Part shown: one piece after another, positions 34,920 to 43,543 of the stretch
How the letters are laid out: each line of letters starts with the position of its first letter
How positions within the stretch are numbered: the stretch's first letter is position 1
DNA from: Gemmatimonadota bacterium
GTDB taxonomy: Bacteria; Gemmatimonadota; Gemmatimonadetes; Gemmatimonadales; Gemmatimonadaceae
Length of the DNA stretch: 48,839 nucleotides
NCBI GenBank assembly: GCA_002737115.1
Contig: NSHR01000010.1
Coordinates: 20,906-69,744 of the forward strand
Direction: 5' to 3'
Position numbers and translations under genes: made by a program
The notes under the pieces: generated by a model
Seen by the model: the letters and a program-made list of their open reading frames with translations, nothing else
Told to the model about the DNA's origin: nothing
The model's database searches: none

Positions 34920-35681
34920 CTACCGCCTCTGTCGCTCCTGTCGCAGCATCGTATTCGCGTCGATCATCGTCTCCACCTGCAGCAATCGTCGCGACTCCTT
35001 GCCGATCCACACCACCGATTCGCGCTTCGGCGCCAGCGTGAAGATCACCACGTGTGCCTCTTCGCCGAGCACGGTGGCACTGCCGGTAACGTCAATGCGA
35101 TACTCGCGCAGTCCACTGTCGGTGTCATACACGCGAAAGCGCGCTGCATAGCCTTTCTCGAGAGGCAACGAGCGCACGATCAGATCCCAGTTCCCCGAAT
35201 CGAACGGCGCAATCGCCAGCGTAGTATCGATCGGCAGTGACGGCACATCGACCGGCCCAATCGATCCCTTCACGCGCCTGCCGTTGAACTCCAGCGCGAT
35301 CAGCCGCGACGGCGACACGTTGCGATGACGACGCGGCGCCAACGTACGCGCGTCCGTCACGGTGGAGTCGATCAACGGCGCGCGTCCCGGCGATACCGTG
35401 AGCACGCGATGAATCACCGGCACGTCGCCGCGCATCTCGAGCCTCACCACATCGATCGCCGTTCCAATCGTCTGCTGCTGTGCCCCGCGATAGGCCACAA
35501 GCGAATACTGCACCGAATCCGCCGCAATGCGGCTACCGCGCAACGTGGTATCACCCGGCGCAACCAAAACCGCCGGTGAGGCCGGTGCCTGCTGCGCGCC
35601 AAGCGCCCCACGCATCCCCACCAAAAGCAGCGCCAACACGCGCACGAAACTAGCCGCACAACAAATCGCAGAACGAGACAT
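34920..35681 (-). CDS. Secreted protein of unknown function
   Basis: A 253-residue protein from ATG 35681 (an ATG at 35696 adds five residues). The signal peptide is MSRSAICCAASFVRVLALLL with cleavage near ALGAQ. The mature part is beta-rich and polar. A central stretch (DTTLAIAPFDSGNWDLIVRS; KGYAARFRVYDTDSGLREYR; HVVIFTLAPKRESVVWIGKE) resembles the 'outer-membrane lipoprotein sorting/DUF3108-like' layout, in which the protein measures a converted value and ends with SRRLLQVETMID, but this is only a resemblance in pattern. Periplasmic, role unknown. Upstream lies a 150-bp gap to the ahcY stop with nothing recognisable. Confidence 0.7.
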   Translation of the reverse strand: MSRSAICCAASFVRVLALLLVGMRGALGAQQAPASPAVLVAPGDTTLRGSRIAADSVQYSLVAYRGAQQQTIGTAIDVVRLEMRGDVPVIHRVLTVSPGRAPLIDSTVTDARTLAPRRHRNVSPSRLIALEFNGRRVKGSIGPVDVPSLPIDTTLAIAPFDSGNWDLIVRSLPLEKGYAARFRVYDTDSGLREYRIDVTGSATVLGEEAHVVIFTLAPKRESVVWIGKESRRLLQVETMIDANTMLRQERQRR

Positions 35682-35832
35682 CCCGAAAGCTAGCATCGAC
35701 GCCCCCGCGGAACATCCGGTGACCTCGACGCAAACGGCGCCACCTCACCAGAGGTAACGCCGCTTCCGCCCGACTCACACACGTTCGCACCCAAGTGCTT
35801 CCCGTGCCGTCCACACGGTTCCCACCGCGATC

Positions 35833-37323
35833 CTAGTAGCGGTAGTGCTCCGACTTGAACGGGCCCATCAAATTCACGCCGAGATAGTCGGCCTGCTCCG
35901 TGTTCAGCGTCGTCAGCTTCACGCCCAGCTTGTCGAGGTGCAAACGCGCCACCTTCTCGTCGAGATGCTTCGGCAGCACGAACACCGTCTTGCCGTACTT
36001 CTCAGCGTTGGCGTGCAGTTCGAGCTGCGCCAGCACCTGGTTCGTGAAGCTCGCCGACATCACAAAGCTCGGGTGACCCGTCGCGCAGCCAAGGTTCATC
36101 AAGCGACCTTCGGCCAGGATCAGGATCGAACGGCCATTCGGCAGCACGAACTCGTCGTACTGCGGCTTGATGTTGATGCGCTTCATCCCTTCGACCTTCT
36201 TGAGACCGGCCATGTCGATCTCGTTGTCGAAGTGGCCGATGTTCGCCACGATCGCCTTGTCCTTCATGCGACCCATGTGCTCGACGGTGATGACGTTCTT
36301 GTTGCCCGTGGCCGAGATGAAGAGGTCGGCCGTGTCCACGACGTCTTCGAGCGTCGTCACCTGATAGCCTTCGAGCGCCGCCTGCAACGCGCAGATGGGA
36401 TCGATCTCGGTGATGATCACGCGCGCGCCCTGTCCCTTGAGCGCCTGTGCACAGCCCTTGCCCACGTCACCGTAGCCCATCACGACGGCGATCTTGCCGG
36501 CGAGCATGACGTCGGTGGCGCGATTGAGCCCGTCGATGATGCTGTGACGGCAGCCGTACAGGTTGTCGAACTTCGACTTGGTCACAGCGTCGTTGACGTT
36601 GATGGCCGGGAAGGCCAGCGTGCCGGCGCGCTCCATTTCGTACAAGCGATGCACGCCCGTCGTGGTCTCTTCGCTCACGCCACGGATGCCGGCCAGTACC
36701 TTCGTCCAACGGCCCGGGTTCTTCGCCTGTTCGGCGCGCAGCAGGTCGAGAATCACACCCCACTCTTCCGGCTCGTTGTCGCTGTCGAAGCCCGGGATCA
36801 CACCGCTCTTCTCGTACTCGGTACCCTTGTGCACGAGCAGCGTGGCGTCGCCACCATCATCAAGCAACAGGTTCGGACCCGTGCCGTCGCTCCACATCAG
36901 CGCCTGCTCGGTGCACCACCAGTATTCCTCGAGCGTCTCACCTTTCCACGCAAACACCGGCGTGCCCTTGGGCTGCTCCACCGTGCCGTGCGGCCCAACG
37001 GCCACCGCGGCCGCAGCGTGATCCTGCGTGCTGAAAATGTTGCACGACACCCAACGCACATCGGCGCCGAGTTCGACCAGCGTTTCGATGAGCACGGCCG
37101 TCTGCACTGTCATGTGCAACGAGCCCATGATCTTCGCACCCTTGAGCGGATGCGTGCCGGCATACTCGGCGCGCAACGCCATGAGCCCCGGCATCTCAAA
37201 CTCGGCGAGACGGATTTCCTTGCGGCCCCACTCGGCGAGCGCGAGATCACGCACGGCGAAGGCGGGACGAGCGAGCGACGCCAAAGGCGCGGCGCCCTTT
37301 TCAGTGACGACGACGGTAGACAT
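35833..37323 (-). CDS. ahcY: Adenosylhomocysteinase (SAH hydrolase)
   Basis: A 496-residue S-adenosyl-L-homocysteine hydrolase: SAH + H2O to adenosine and homocysteine, with tightly bound NAD. Blocks: [53 protein letters not shown] with catalytic Lys, the NAD fold [20 protein letters not shown], the [20 protein letters not shown] block and the C-terminal NAD-binding YRY. The ~40-residue insertion present in many bacterial forms is seen around residues 170-210. The start ATG (37323) abuts the stop of the ArsR-methyltransferase gene with no gap, so the two are cotranscribed and probably coupled. This links the regulator to SAM/SAH turnover. No SAH riboswitch is visible upstream; none is possible in a zero gap. 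Confidence 0.97.
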   Translation of the reverse strand: MSTVVVTEKGAAPLASLARPAFAVRDLALAEWGRKEIRLAEFEMPGLMALRAEYAGTHPLKGAKIMGSLHMTVQTAVLIETLVELGADVRWVSCNIFSTQDHAAAAVAVGPHGTVEQPKGTPVFAWKGETLEEYWWCTEQALMWSDGTGPNLLLDDGGDATLLVHKGTEYEKSGVIPGFDSDNEPEEWGVILDLLRAEQAKNPGRWTKVLAGIRGVSEETTTGVHRLYEMERAGTLAFPAINVNDAVTKSKFDNLYGCRHSIIDGLNRATDVMLAGKIAVVMGYGDVGKGCAQALKGQGARVIITEIDPICALQAALEGYQVTTLEDVVDTADLFISATGNKNVITVEHMGRMKDKAIVANIGHFDNEIDMAGLKKVEGMKRINIKPQYDEFVLPNGRSILILAEGRLMNLGCATGHPSFVMSASFTNQVLAQLELHANAEKYGKTVFVLPKHLDEKVARLHLDKLGVKLTTLNTEQADYLGVNLMGPFKSEHYRY

Positions 37324-38304
37324 TTACGAGTGAATCCTGAGGGAAGAGTCGGAACGGGAACCCACGGCGCAGCGCGCCGTGGCGGAGAACAACGCAGGGC
37401 CGGTGGCATCGGGATCCACCGGTAACGGGACATAGCGCACGTTGGTAAAGCCGGCGTCATGCAGCCACGCCGTGAGTTCGAGCGGCGCGAAGCCCAGCCA
37501 GACGTGACCCATCTGCTCGCGATAGCGCTCCTGCGCATGCGGGCGCATATCGGCGATCAGCAGGCGGCCGTTTGGACGCAGTACGCGCCGCACATCGCGC
37601 AGCGCGCGCAGCGGATCGGCCACATGGTGCAGCACCAGCATCAACACGGCCGCATCCAGCGACGCATCGCCCAACGGCAGCGCTTCGAGCGTGCCCTCGG
37701 ACAACGTCACGTTACTGCAGGCCGCCAGTCGCGATGACGCGGCCGACAACATGGCCGGCGACGCGTCGATTGCGTGCACATGCGCCACGTGCGGCGCGAG
37801 TGCGGCGGCCAGCGCGCCGGTGCCGCAGCCGAGATCGCCCACCACCAACGTCTCATCCAGCAGCGCCAGCGCGGCGCTGAGGTCGGCACGCGCGCCGAAC
37901 ATGTCGTTGCGCAGCGCATCCCATTCGGCGCTGGCGGTGGCGAAGAACGCCTGCGTGCCGGCGCGACGGGCCGCGATCACGGCGTCGATACGCGCCGCGT
38001 CCTGCAACGACGCGGGCGTGCTCCCCAAGGCCGATCGCACGATCTCCCACAACGCCCGCATGTCAGCGTCGAGCTGCGGATTCCGGCGATACCAGCGGCT
38101 CGCCCCTTCGGCCCGCGAGGCGATCCAGTCTTCGTCGGCCAGAATCTTGAGGTGCCGGCTTACCGTGCTCTGCGGCAGCTGCAGCGCGGTGGCCAGTTCA
38201 CCGACGGTGAGCTCCTGTCGCTCCAACGCCGAAAGCAGCCGACACCGGGTGGCGTCGGCGAGCTCGACCATATGGTCGTGAATGGCAAGGCGTGGCGAGG
38301 TCAT
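37324..38304 (-). CDS. ArsR-type regulator fused to a SAM-dependent methyltransferase (SahR-like)
   Basis: A 326-residue fusion. Residues ~1-90 are a winged helix of the ArsR/SmtB kind (TVGELATALQLPQSTVSRHL, then KILADEDWI); the metal-binding Cys pair of arsenic sensors is absent, so it is not a metal sensor. Residues ~135-300 are a class I methyltransferase fold: VVGDLGCGTGALAAALAPHV (motif I), AIDASPAMLSAAS (motif II), LVLHHVADPLRALRDVRRVL, then a terminal substrate region. Being transcribed with ahcY, it probably senses SAM or SAH and represses the operon, as described for SahR-type regulators. A palindromic operator lies in its own promoter (38315-38338), implying autoregulation. It may retain methyltransferase activity; this cannot be judged from sequence. 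Confidence 0.9.
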   Translation of the reverse strand: MTSPRLAIHDHMVELADATRCRLLSALERQELTVGELATALQLPQSTVSRHLKILADEDWIASRAEGASRWYRRNPQLDADMRALWEIVRSALGSTPASLQDAARIDAVIAARRAGTQAFFATASAEWDALRNDMFGARADLSAALALLDETLVVGDLGCGTGALAAALAPHVAHVHAIDASPAMLSAASSRLAACSNVTLSEGTLEALPLGDASLDAAVLMLVLHHVADPLRALRDVRRVLRPNGRLLIADMRPHAQERYREQMGHVWLGFAPLELTAWLHDAGFTNVRYVPLPVDPDATGPALFSATARCAVGSRSDSSLRIHS

Positions 38305-38314
38305 AGCGGGTTAT

Positions 38315-38338
38315 ATCCGTGCATCCGGATGAATGGAT
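38315..38338. promoter_or_regulatory. Palindromic operator upstream of the ArsR-MT/ahcY operon
   Basis: A 24-bp imperfect palindrome with 20 of 24 matching positions, centred on the perfect core CATCCGGATG and flanked by ATCC at one end and GGAT at the other. It starts 11 bp before the ArsR-methyltransferase ATG and overlaps its presumed -10 region, as expected of an autorepressor site. It also lies 73 bp before the mlaE ATG on the other strand. Confidence 0.7.
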
Positions 38339-38362
38339 AGCAATATGGAGCTCCTTCGTCAA
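38334..38362 (-). promoter_or_regulatory. Putative sigma70-type promoter of the ArsR-MT/ahcY operon
   Basis: On the reverse strand TTGACG (38362-38357), a 17-bp spacer, then TATCCA (38339-38334). The -35 is near consensus; the -10 is imperfect. The palindrome at 38315-38338 covers most of the -10. Confidence 0.5.
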
Positions 38363-38411
38363 TCCCGATCGCGCGAAGTCGGGGATTCTCCCCTCCCGCC
38401 GAGCCGGAACC

Positions 38412-39218
38412 ATGCTACCATTGCCTTCAATGCTTGATCTTCCCCTCGCCGTCGGCCGGTCCACCCGATTGTTCCTCGATCAGATCGGTGCCGGCACACG
38501 ATTCGTGGTGGCGACGTGTCGTGCGATGCGCGACACGAAGGATTGGATCCCCGAGTTCAGCACGCACGCCCGGGTTCTCGGCGTGGAGTCACTGCCGATC
38601 GGCGTCTTCATTGCCCTGTTCACCGGGATCGTATTGGCGCTCCTCGCCAGCTATTCCGTGGGCGATCTCGTGCCGCCGTATTTCGTGGGCACGTTGGTCC
38701 AAAAAACGATCACCCTCGAACTCGCCCCGGTACTCACCGGTCTTGCCCTGGCCGGACGCGTTGGCGCCAATATCGCCGCCGAGTTGGGCACGATGCGCGT
38801 GACTGAACAAATCGATGCACTCGAGACGCTCACCTTCGATCCGATGAGCCATCTCGTGGTGCCGCGGGTCCTGGCCTCAACGATGATGTTTCCCGTCGTG
38901 GTAGCCGTGGCCATGCTGGCCGGACTGCTGTCGGGCTGGATGGCGTCGCTGCTGTTGCTCGACATCACCACGCCGCAATTTCTGAAGGGCGCACGCATTT
39001 TCTTCACCGACTTCGACGTACGCTATGGCCTGGTGAAGTCGGCTAGCTTCGGGGCGGCGGTAGCGCTGATCGGATGCCGGGCCGGTTTGAACACGCAAGG
39101 CGGCGCACAGGGTGTCGGACGCGGCGCCACGCGTGCCGTGGTGATCTCAGCCGTCATGATTCTCGTGCTCGATGCGTTTTGGGCGCTGGTCTGGCTCTCT
39201 GGCCGTACACTTCGGTAA
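38412..39218 (+). CDS. MlaE-family ABC transporter permease
   Basis: A 268-residue inner-membrane permease of the MlaE/YrbE family, part of MCE-type lipid transporters. Family motifs: ARVLGVESLPIGVFIALFTG, the amphipathic coupling region VQKTITLELAPVLTGLALAG, RVGANIAAELGTMRVTEQID with its conserved Glu, and LVVPRVLASTMMFPVVVAVA. Five or six helices. The ATG at 38412 is taken; an in-frame ATG at 38430 is almost as good. The MCE-domain partner follows after 32 bp, but no ATP-binding subunit (MlaF) is adjacent, so it must be encoded elsewhere. Divergent from the ArsR-methyltransferase/ahcY operon. Confidence 0.92.
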   Translation: MLPLPSMLDLPLAVGRSTRLFLDQIGAGTRFVVATCRAMRDTKDWIPEFSTHARVLGVESLPIGVFIALFTGIVLALLASYSVGDLVPPYFVGTLVQKTITLELAPVLTGLALAGRVGANIAAELGTMRVTEQIDALETLTFDPMSHLVVPRVLASTMMFPVVVAVAMLAGLLSGWMASLLLLDITTPQFLKGARIFFTDFDVRYGLVKSASFGAAVALIGCRAGLNTQGGAQGVGRGATRAVVISAVMILVLDAFWALVWLSGRTLR

Positions 39219-39250
39219 CCCATGAACGCGCTTCTCTTTCTGCACTCCCT

Positions 39251-40264
39251 ATGACCACCTCCCGACGCGCCAGCGACTTTATGGTCGGCGCCACCGTGCT
39301 GGTGGTCACGATCGTGGTCATCACCGCTGTCCTCTGGCTCAAGCAGACGGATTTCCGCGGCAAGACCCGTCATCTCGTGGTGCGCTCGCGCGACGTGGGC
39401 GGCGTGGCACTTGGCAATCCGGTCGTCATCCGCGGTGTGCGCTCGGGACAAGTCGAGTCCATCGCCCTCGGCGAGCGCGGATGGGTGGTGCTCACGCTTG
39501 GCATCGATCGCGATGTTACGCTGCCGTCTGATCCGGTCGTGCTGCTCGCCGCGTCCAGCCTGTTCGGCGAATGGCAAGCTACCATCACCGACGCGACCGG
39601 GTTGCCGGCCGACCGCGAGCTGCGCGCGGCGATCAGCGAGTCGCGTACCTCCGGCGACACGCTGGCGGGAGCGGTGCTTCCCGACATTGCCCAACTCACC
39701 ACTGTTGCCGGCCGTATCGCCGGTGATGTCGCACAAGTTGCCGACCGGGTGCAGGTCGCATTCGACGATCAGGCCGCGCGCGAACTCCGTGAATCGCTCC
39801 GCAACTTCTCGCGGCTCTCCGCGCAGTTGGCCAACACGGTGGCGCTACAGTCGAAGAACCTCGACCAGATCAGCGGCGACGTGCAGCTTGGGCTCACCAG
39901 CATCAACGCGGCGGCGGCGAAGCTGAGCGCGTTTTCATCACGCGTCGACTCGGCGACAAACCGTGGCGAACTGCAAACGATCGTCAACAACTCACAGGCG
40001 GCGGCGAAGGAGCTGCTGACGGCCACGACTCGCCTGCGTGACGTAGCGGTCGGCCTCGACCGCACAGAGGGACGGCTGGCAAGCGCGGTCTCCAAGGCCG
40101 ATTCGGTGTTCGCGAAGGTGAATGCCGGGCGCGGAACACTTGGGCTGATGGTGAACGACCCGGCACTGTATCAGCAGAGTGATTCCCTGGTGCGTGAACT
40201 GCGCGTACTCATCGCCGATGTGAAGAAGAACCCGAAGCGTTACTTCACCGTGCGGGTGTTCTAA
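39251..40264 (+). CDS. MlaD/MCE-domain lipid-binding protein
   Basis: A 337-residue membrane-anchored MCE protein. The single N-terminal helix (VGATVLVVTIVVITAVLWLK) anchors it facing the periplasm; the MCE barrel follows (~35-110: VVRSRDVGGVALGNPVVIRG and VRSGQVESIALGERGWVVL). The remainder (120-300) is a long helical, coiled-coil-like stretch (SLRNFSRLSAQLANTVALQS and so on) that would form the hydrophobic needle in the hexamer. The C-terminal FTVRVF is short. Pairs with the MlaE permease 32 bp upstream. Role: lipid transport across the envelope, direction unknown. Confidence 0.9.
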   Translation: MTTSRRASDFMVGATVLVVTIVVITAVLWLKQTDFRGKTRHLVVRSRDVGGVALGNPVVIRGVRSGQVESIALGERGWVVLTLGIDRDVTLPSDPVVLLAASSLFGEWQATITDATGLPADRELRAAISESRTSGDTLAGAVLPDIAQLTTVAGRIAGDVAQVADRVQVAFDDQAARELRESLRNFSRLSAQLANTVALQSKNLDQISGDVQLGLTSINAAAAKLSAFSSRVDSATNRGELQTIVNNSQAAAKELLTATTRLRDVAVGLDRTEGRLASAVSKADSVFAKVNAGRGTLGLMVNDPALYQQSDSLVRELRVLIADVKKNPKRYFTVRVF

Positions 40265-40342
40265 CGTGCCGCGCCCCACGGGCGATACGTGCGCGACGCG
40301 TGCGCACTTCCCGAAGCGACAGTCCCTCAGCCATGTTTCCGC

Positions 40343-40714
40343 ATGACCTTCATTCTGCGACTCCTGATCAATGCGGTCGCGCTCTGGTGCGCCGCGCGTT
40401 TCGTCGATGGCATCAGCTATACCGGAAGCTGGCAGGGACTCGTTGGGCTCGCACTCGTGTTCGGCGTCGTGAATACGTTGGTGCGACCGATCCTGTCGTT
40501 CTTCTCGTTCCCCATCCAGATCATCACGCTGGGGCTGTTCACGCTCGTGCTGAATGCGGCCATGCTGCTACTCACGGGCGCACTCGCCACGCGCCTCGGC
40601 GTCGCGTTCCACATCAGTGGATTCTCGGCCGCATTCGTGGGCGCGGTACTGGTGAGCATACTCAGTACCATCCTTAGTTGGGTCGTGATCCCGAAGGACA
40701 CCGACGCCGACTGA
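40343..40714 (+). CDS. Four-TM 'phage holin family' membrane protein
   Basis: A 123-residue protein of the widespread four-helix family annotated as 'phage holin superfamily IV / Mycobact_4_TM'. The N-terminal FILRLLINAVALWCAARFVD, the central LVFGVVNTLVRPILSFFSFP and IQIITLGLFTLVLNAAMLLL, and the C-terminal FVGAVLVSILSTILSWVV match. The ATG at 40343 is chosen from alignment with the family; the frame is open upstream. There is no phage context, so the holin label is only nominal. Confidence 0.9.
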   Translation: MTFILRLLINAVALWCAARFVDGISYTGSWQGLVGLALVFGVVNTLVRPILSFFSFPIQIITLGLFTLVLNAAMLLLTGALATRLGVAFHISGFSAAFVGAVLVSILSTILSWVVIPKDTDAD

Positions 40715-40809
40715 ACGCGCGGCTCAGGCGAAACGCTCCGGCGCGAGAATCACCGCGTCAGGGTGCAGCGCGCCGCGCGCCACTCGCCAAACGCAGTGGG
40801 GGACCGACT

Positions 40810-42054
40810 CTAGTTAATAAAGACTGGCACGATGAACTGACAAAACAGCGCACCCACGATCGTCATCGCGAAGCCCCACAGCAGCAGCTGGCGGAACAGC
40901 TGCTTGGTGTCGTGGCCGGTCGGCACGGCCGCGATGCACAGGGCACCAATCGTCGACAGCGGTGACACATCGACCAGCGCCGCGCCCACGTTGATGCTGA
41001 TCGCAATCTGGAGCGGATCGCCACCACCGAGCTTCGCGACCAGTCCCGGCACGGCCGGGAGGAAGGCGGGATACACCACGCCCGACGTGGAGCTGTACGT
41101 GGAGATCAGCCCCGTCACACCGGCAATCACCCCGTTCACCGAGCTCGGCGAGGCCAGCTTCGCCAGCATGGTGGTGAACAGGTCCATGCCGCCCGTCTTC
41201 TCCAAGACACCGATCAGCACGCTCACGCCGCACACCATCACGATCACCGGCCAGGGCACTTGCTTCAGCATAGCGCTGTCGCTGCCGATACCAATCAATA
41301 CCAGTAGCGCCGCCGCGACGAAGGCCGTGAGTCCTGGATTGACCTTAAAGAACAGCACCGCACTCACCCACAGCACGCCCACCGCGAGCGTGATCCAGTG
41401 CGCACGCGTGAACGCCGCATCCTCGGCGTCGACCACGAGCCGCGGGTTACGCAGCATCGCCGGTCCGCCGAACATCGCCCACGCCGCCATCGCCACGATC
41501 GTATGCGCCACGAAGTTCATCACCAAAACCTCCGTGGCGTGACCGCCTAATCCGGCCTTCTCCATCAGCGTCTGCACGATCGCGCCGATCGCACTGATCG
41601 GTGACAGGTTGCCGGCGTTCGCCCCGTTGCCGACCATCAACGCCATCAGCAGCATCGGTGCCTTCGCGCGGTATGCGAGCCCCATCGCGAGTGGGGCCAG
41701 CAGCGCGGTCGTCGCAATCGCCCCCGGTCCACTGGTCGAGATCAGACAGGCCAAGAGAAAAACGAAGGGTGGCAACAGCGCCGTCCGCCCGCGTAGCAAA
41801 CGCACACCATGGTGCGTCACCGCCTGCATCGTGCCGTTGGCCTGCGCGATTCCGAACAACAGCGTGACGCCCAGCAGCGTGAGAAAGAGCGACGACGGAA
41901 ACACCGCCATCAGCTGTTCGACTTTCCAGTCGGCCGCGAACGTCGCGATCCCCCACGCGAACGCGACCGCGAGCACCCCGACGTTAACACGCGACGTCAG
42001 GCTGGCCGCCACCACCAGCAGCAGGGCCAGCAGCGAGAGCAGAGCGGGACTCAT
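40810..42054 (-). CDS. MatC-like dicarboxylate (malonate) carrier
   Basis: A 414-residue polytopic permease with about 11-12 helices, resembling MatC malonate carriers and other ion transporter/DASS-type families. The N-terminal 'LSLLALLLVVAASLTSRVNV', the 'GTMQAVTHHGVRLLRGRTAL' segment, NGANAGNLSPISAIGAIVQT and NVGAALVDVSPLSTIGALCI are its recurring Asn/Ser-rich hairpins. It lies 10 bp downstream of the MatB-like ligase, arguing for malonate or a related dicarboxylate. Other dicarboxylates cannot be excluded. Confidence 0.85.
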   Translation of the reverse strand: MSPALLSLLALLLVVAASLTSRVNVGVLAVAFAWGIATFAADWKVEQLMAVFPSSLFLTLLGVTLLFGIAQANGTMQAVTHHGVRLLRGRTALLPPFVFLLACLISTSGPGAIATTALLAPLAMGLAYRAKAPMLLMALMVGNGANAGNLSPISAIGAIVQTLMEKAGLGGHATEVLVMNFVAHTIVAMAAWAMFGGPAMLRNPRLVVDAEDAAFTRAHWITLAVGVLWVSAVLFFKVNPGLTAFVAAALLVLIGIGSDSAMLKQVPWPVIVMVCGVSVLIGVLEKTGGMDLFTTMLAKLASPSSVNGVIAGVTGLISTYSSTSGVVYPAFLPAVPGLVAKLGGGDPLQIAISINVGAALVDVSPLSTIGALCIAAVPTGHDTKQLFRQLLLWGFAMTIVGALFCQFIVPVFIN

Positions 42055-42064
42055 ACGCGTCGGC

Positions 42065-43543
42065 TCATGCCACCGTCCACGGCGGCAGTAAATGCCGCTG
42101 CACTTTGCCGAGCGCCGTGCGCGGCAGCGCCTCCACCCGTACGAATCCGCGGGGCACCTTGAACGAGGCTAGCTGCGTGCGGACCTGCTGCGCGAGCGCC
42201 TCGAGATTCACCGTCGCATCGCACACGAGATACGCTACCGGCACTTCACCGCGCACTGCGTCCTTCACGCCAACCACCGCTGCCTCACGCACACCCTCCT
42301 GCTCAGCCAACAGCTCCTCGATCTCGCGCGGATAGATGTTGAAACCGCCCGAGATGATCAGATCACTGCGCCGACCGTCCAGCGTGATGTAGCCATCCGC
42401 CGCGCGCACGCCCACATCACCGGTGCGGAACCAGCCGTCCGCGAAGGCCGCCGCCGTGGCATCCGGGCGACGCCAGTAGCCGTCGCATACATTCGGCCCG
42501 CGCACCCACAACTCGCCGCTCGTGCCGTCCGGCACATCCGCACCGGCCTCGTCCACGATGCGCACCACGGTCATCGGCATCGGGAATCCTACCGTGCCCG
42601 GGCGACGCTCGCCATAAAAAGGATTGCTGACATTCATGAGCGTCTCGGTCATGCCGTAGCGCTCCAAAATGACATGGCCGAATCGCTCCCGGAACGCTTC
42701 CATCACGGGGGCCGGCAACGGCGCCGAGCCGGACACGAAGAGTCGCGCGCGCGCGCCGATCGCCGCCGCGCGCGCGGGCGCCACATCGAGCAACCGCACG
42801 AACATGGTCGGGACACCGAAGAACACCGTGGGCTGATACGCCTCGAACCAATCGGCCGCGCGCTCATGCTCGAAGCGTTCGGCCAGACGCATGTGACAGC
42901 CACTGAGCAGCCACACGTGCAGACCGTTCGCCAATCCATGCACGTGAAAGAGCGGGAGCACGGCGAGGTAGCGATCGCTGCCGGTGAATTCCCAGCTGGC
43001 CGTCAGCGCCAGTGCATTCGCCGCAAAGTTACCGTGCGTCAGCACGGCACCTTTTGATGCGCCGGTGGTCCCCGAGGTGTACACCAGCGCGGCCGGCGTA
43101 TTCGCCACACACGGCGCCGTGATCCGCACGGCCGACTGCTGCGCGGCCTCCGCACTTAAGGCTTCGAGACTCCACGACGGCACGCCGGCGGGCAGGTCGC
43201 CCTGCTGGGCAGCGGTCGTGATCACCGCGACCGGCGCCGAATCGCTCACAATGTGCGCAATCTCGCGCTCGCGATACAGCACATTCACCGGCACCACGAT
43301 AATGCCCGTCTTGATACACGCCAACCAGAGATCGATGATCTCGACTCGGTTAGTGAGATAGAACGCCAACCGATCACCAGCCTGCACGCCGCGCGCCCGC
43401 AACGCATGCGCCACGCGGTTACTCCGCTCCTCGAGCGCGCCAAAGGTCAGCGCGAGGGGCTCGCCGGACAAGCCGCTGGCGTCGAGCGCTGGCGTCGCTG
43501 CGCGTCCCAACAGCGAGCGATCATACAATCCGAGAAGTGACAT
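42065..43543 (-). CDS. MatB-like malonyl-CoA synthetase (acyl-CoA ligase)
   Basis: A 492-residue AMP-forming acyl-CoA ligase. The P-loop is YTSGTTGASKGAVLTHGNFA; the core motifs YGMTET and GWFRTGDVGVRAADGYI, the hinge in GRRSDLIISGGFNIYPREIE, and the C-terminal catalytic Lys in PRTALGKVQRH are present. The short length and the GFNIYPREIE block fit malonyl-CoA synthetases (MatB). Its start shares the A of TAATG with the stop of the upstream gene, so translation is coupled. With MatC downstream it would import and activate malonate to malonyl-CoA, for fatty-acid or polyketide building. No malonyl-CoA decarboxylase is in the operon. Other small acyl substrates are possible. Confidence 0.86.
   Translation of the reverse strand: MSLLGLYDRSLLGRAATPALDASGLSGEPLALTFGALEERSNRVAHALRARGVQAGDRLAFYLTNRVEIIDLWLACIKTGIIVVPVNVLYREREIAHIVSDSAPVAVITTAAQQGDLPAGVPSWSLEALSAEAAQQSAVRITAPCVANTPAALVYTSGTTGASKGAVLTHGNFAANALALTASWEFTGSDRYLAVLPLFHVHGLANGLHVWLLSGCHMRLAERFEHERAADWFEAYQPTVFFGVPTMFVRLLDVAPARAAAIGARARLFVSGSAPLPAPVMEAFRERFGHVILERYGMTETLMNVSNPFYGERRPGTVGFPMPMTVVRIVDEAGADVPDGTSGELWVRGPNVCDGYWRRPDATAAAFADGWFRTGDVGVRAADGYITLDGRRSDLIISGGFNIYPREIEELLAEQEGVREAAVVGVKDAVRGEVPVAYLVCDATVNLEALAQQVRTQLASFKVPRGFVRVEALPRTALGKVQRHLLPPWTVA

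Noticed and set aside
37324-37330. SAH riboswitch ahead of ahcY
   Set aside because: There is no untranslated space; the upstream gene abuts the start.
35845-37425. 526-codon frame opposite ahcY
   Set aside because: Shadow of ahcY, whose motifs are beyond doubt.
37324-38304. Arsenic or metal-responsive regulator
   Set aside because: The Cys motif of ArsR metal sensors is absent and the neighbour is ahcY.
40343-40714. Phage holin suggesting a prophage
   Set aside because: The family name is historical; no phage genes surround it.
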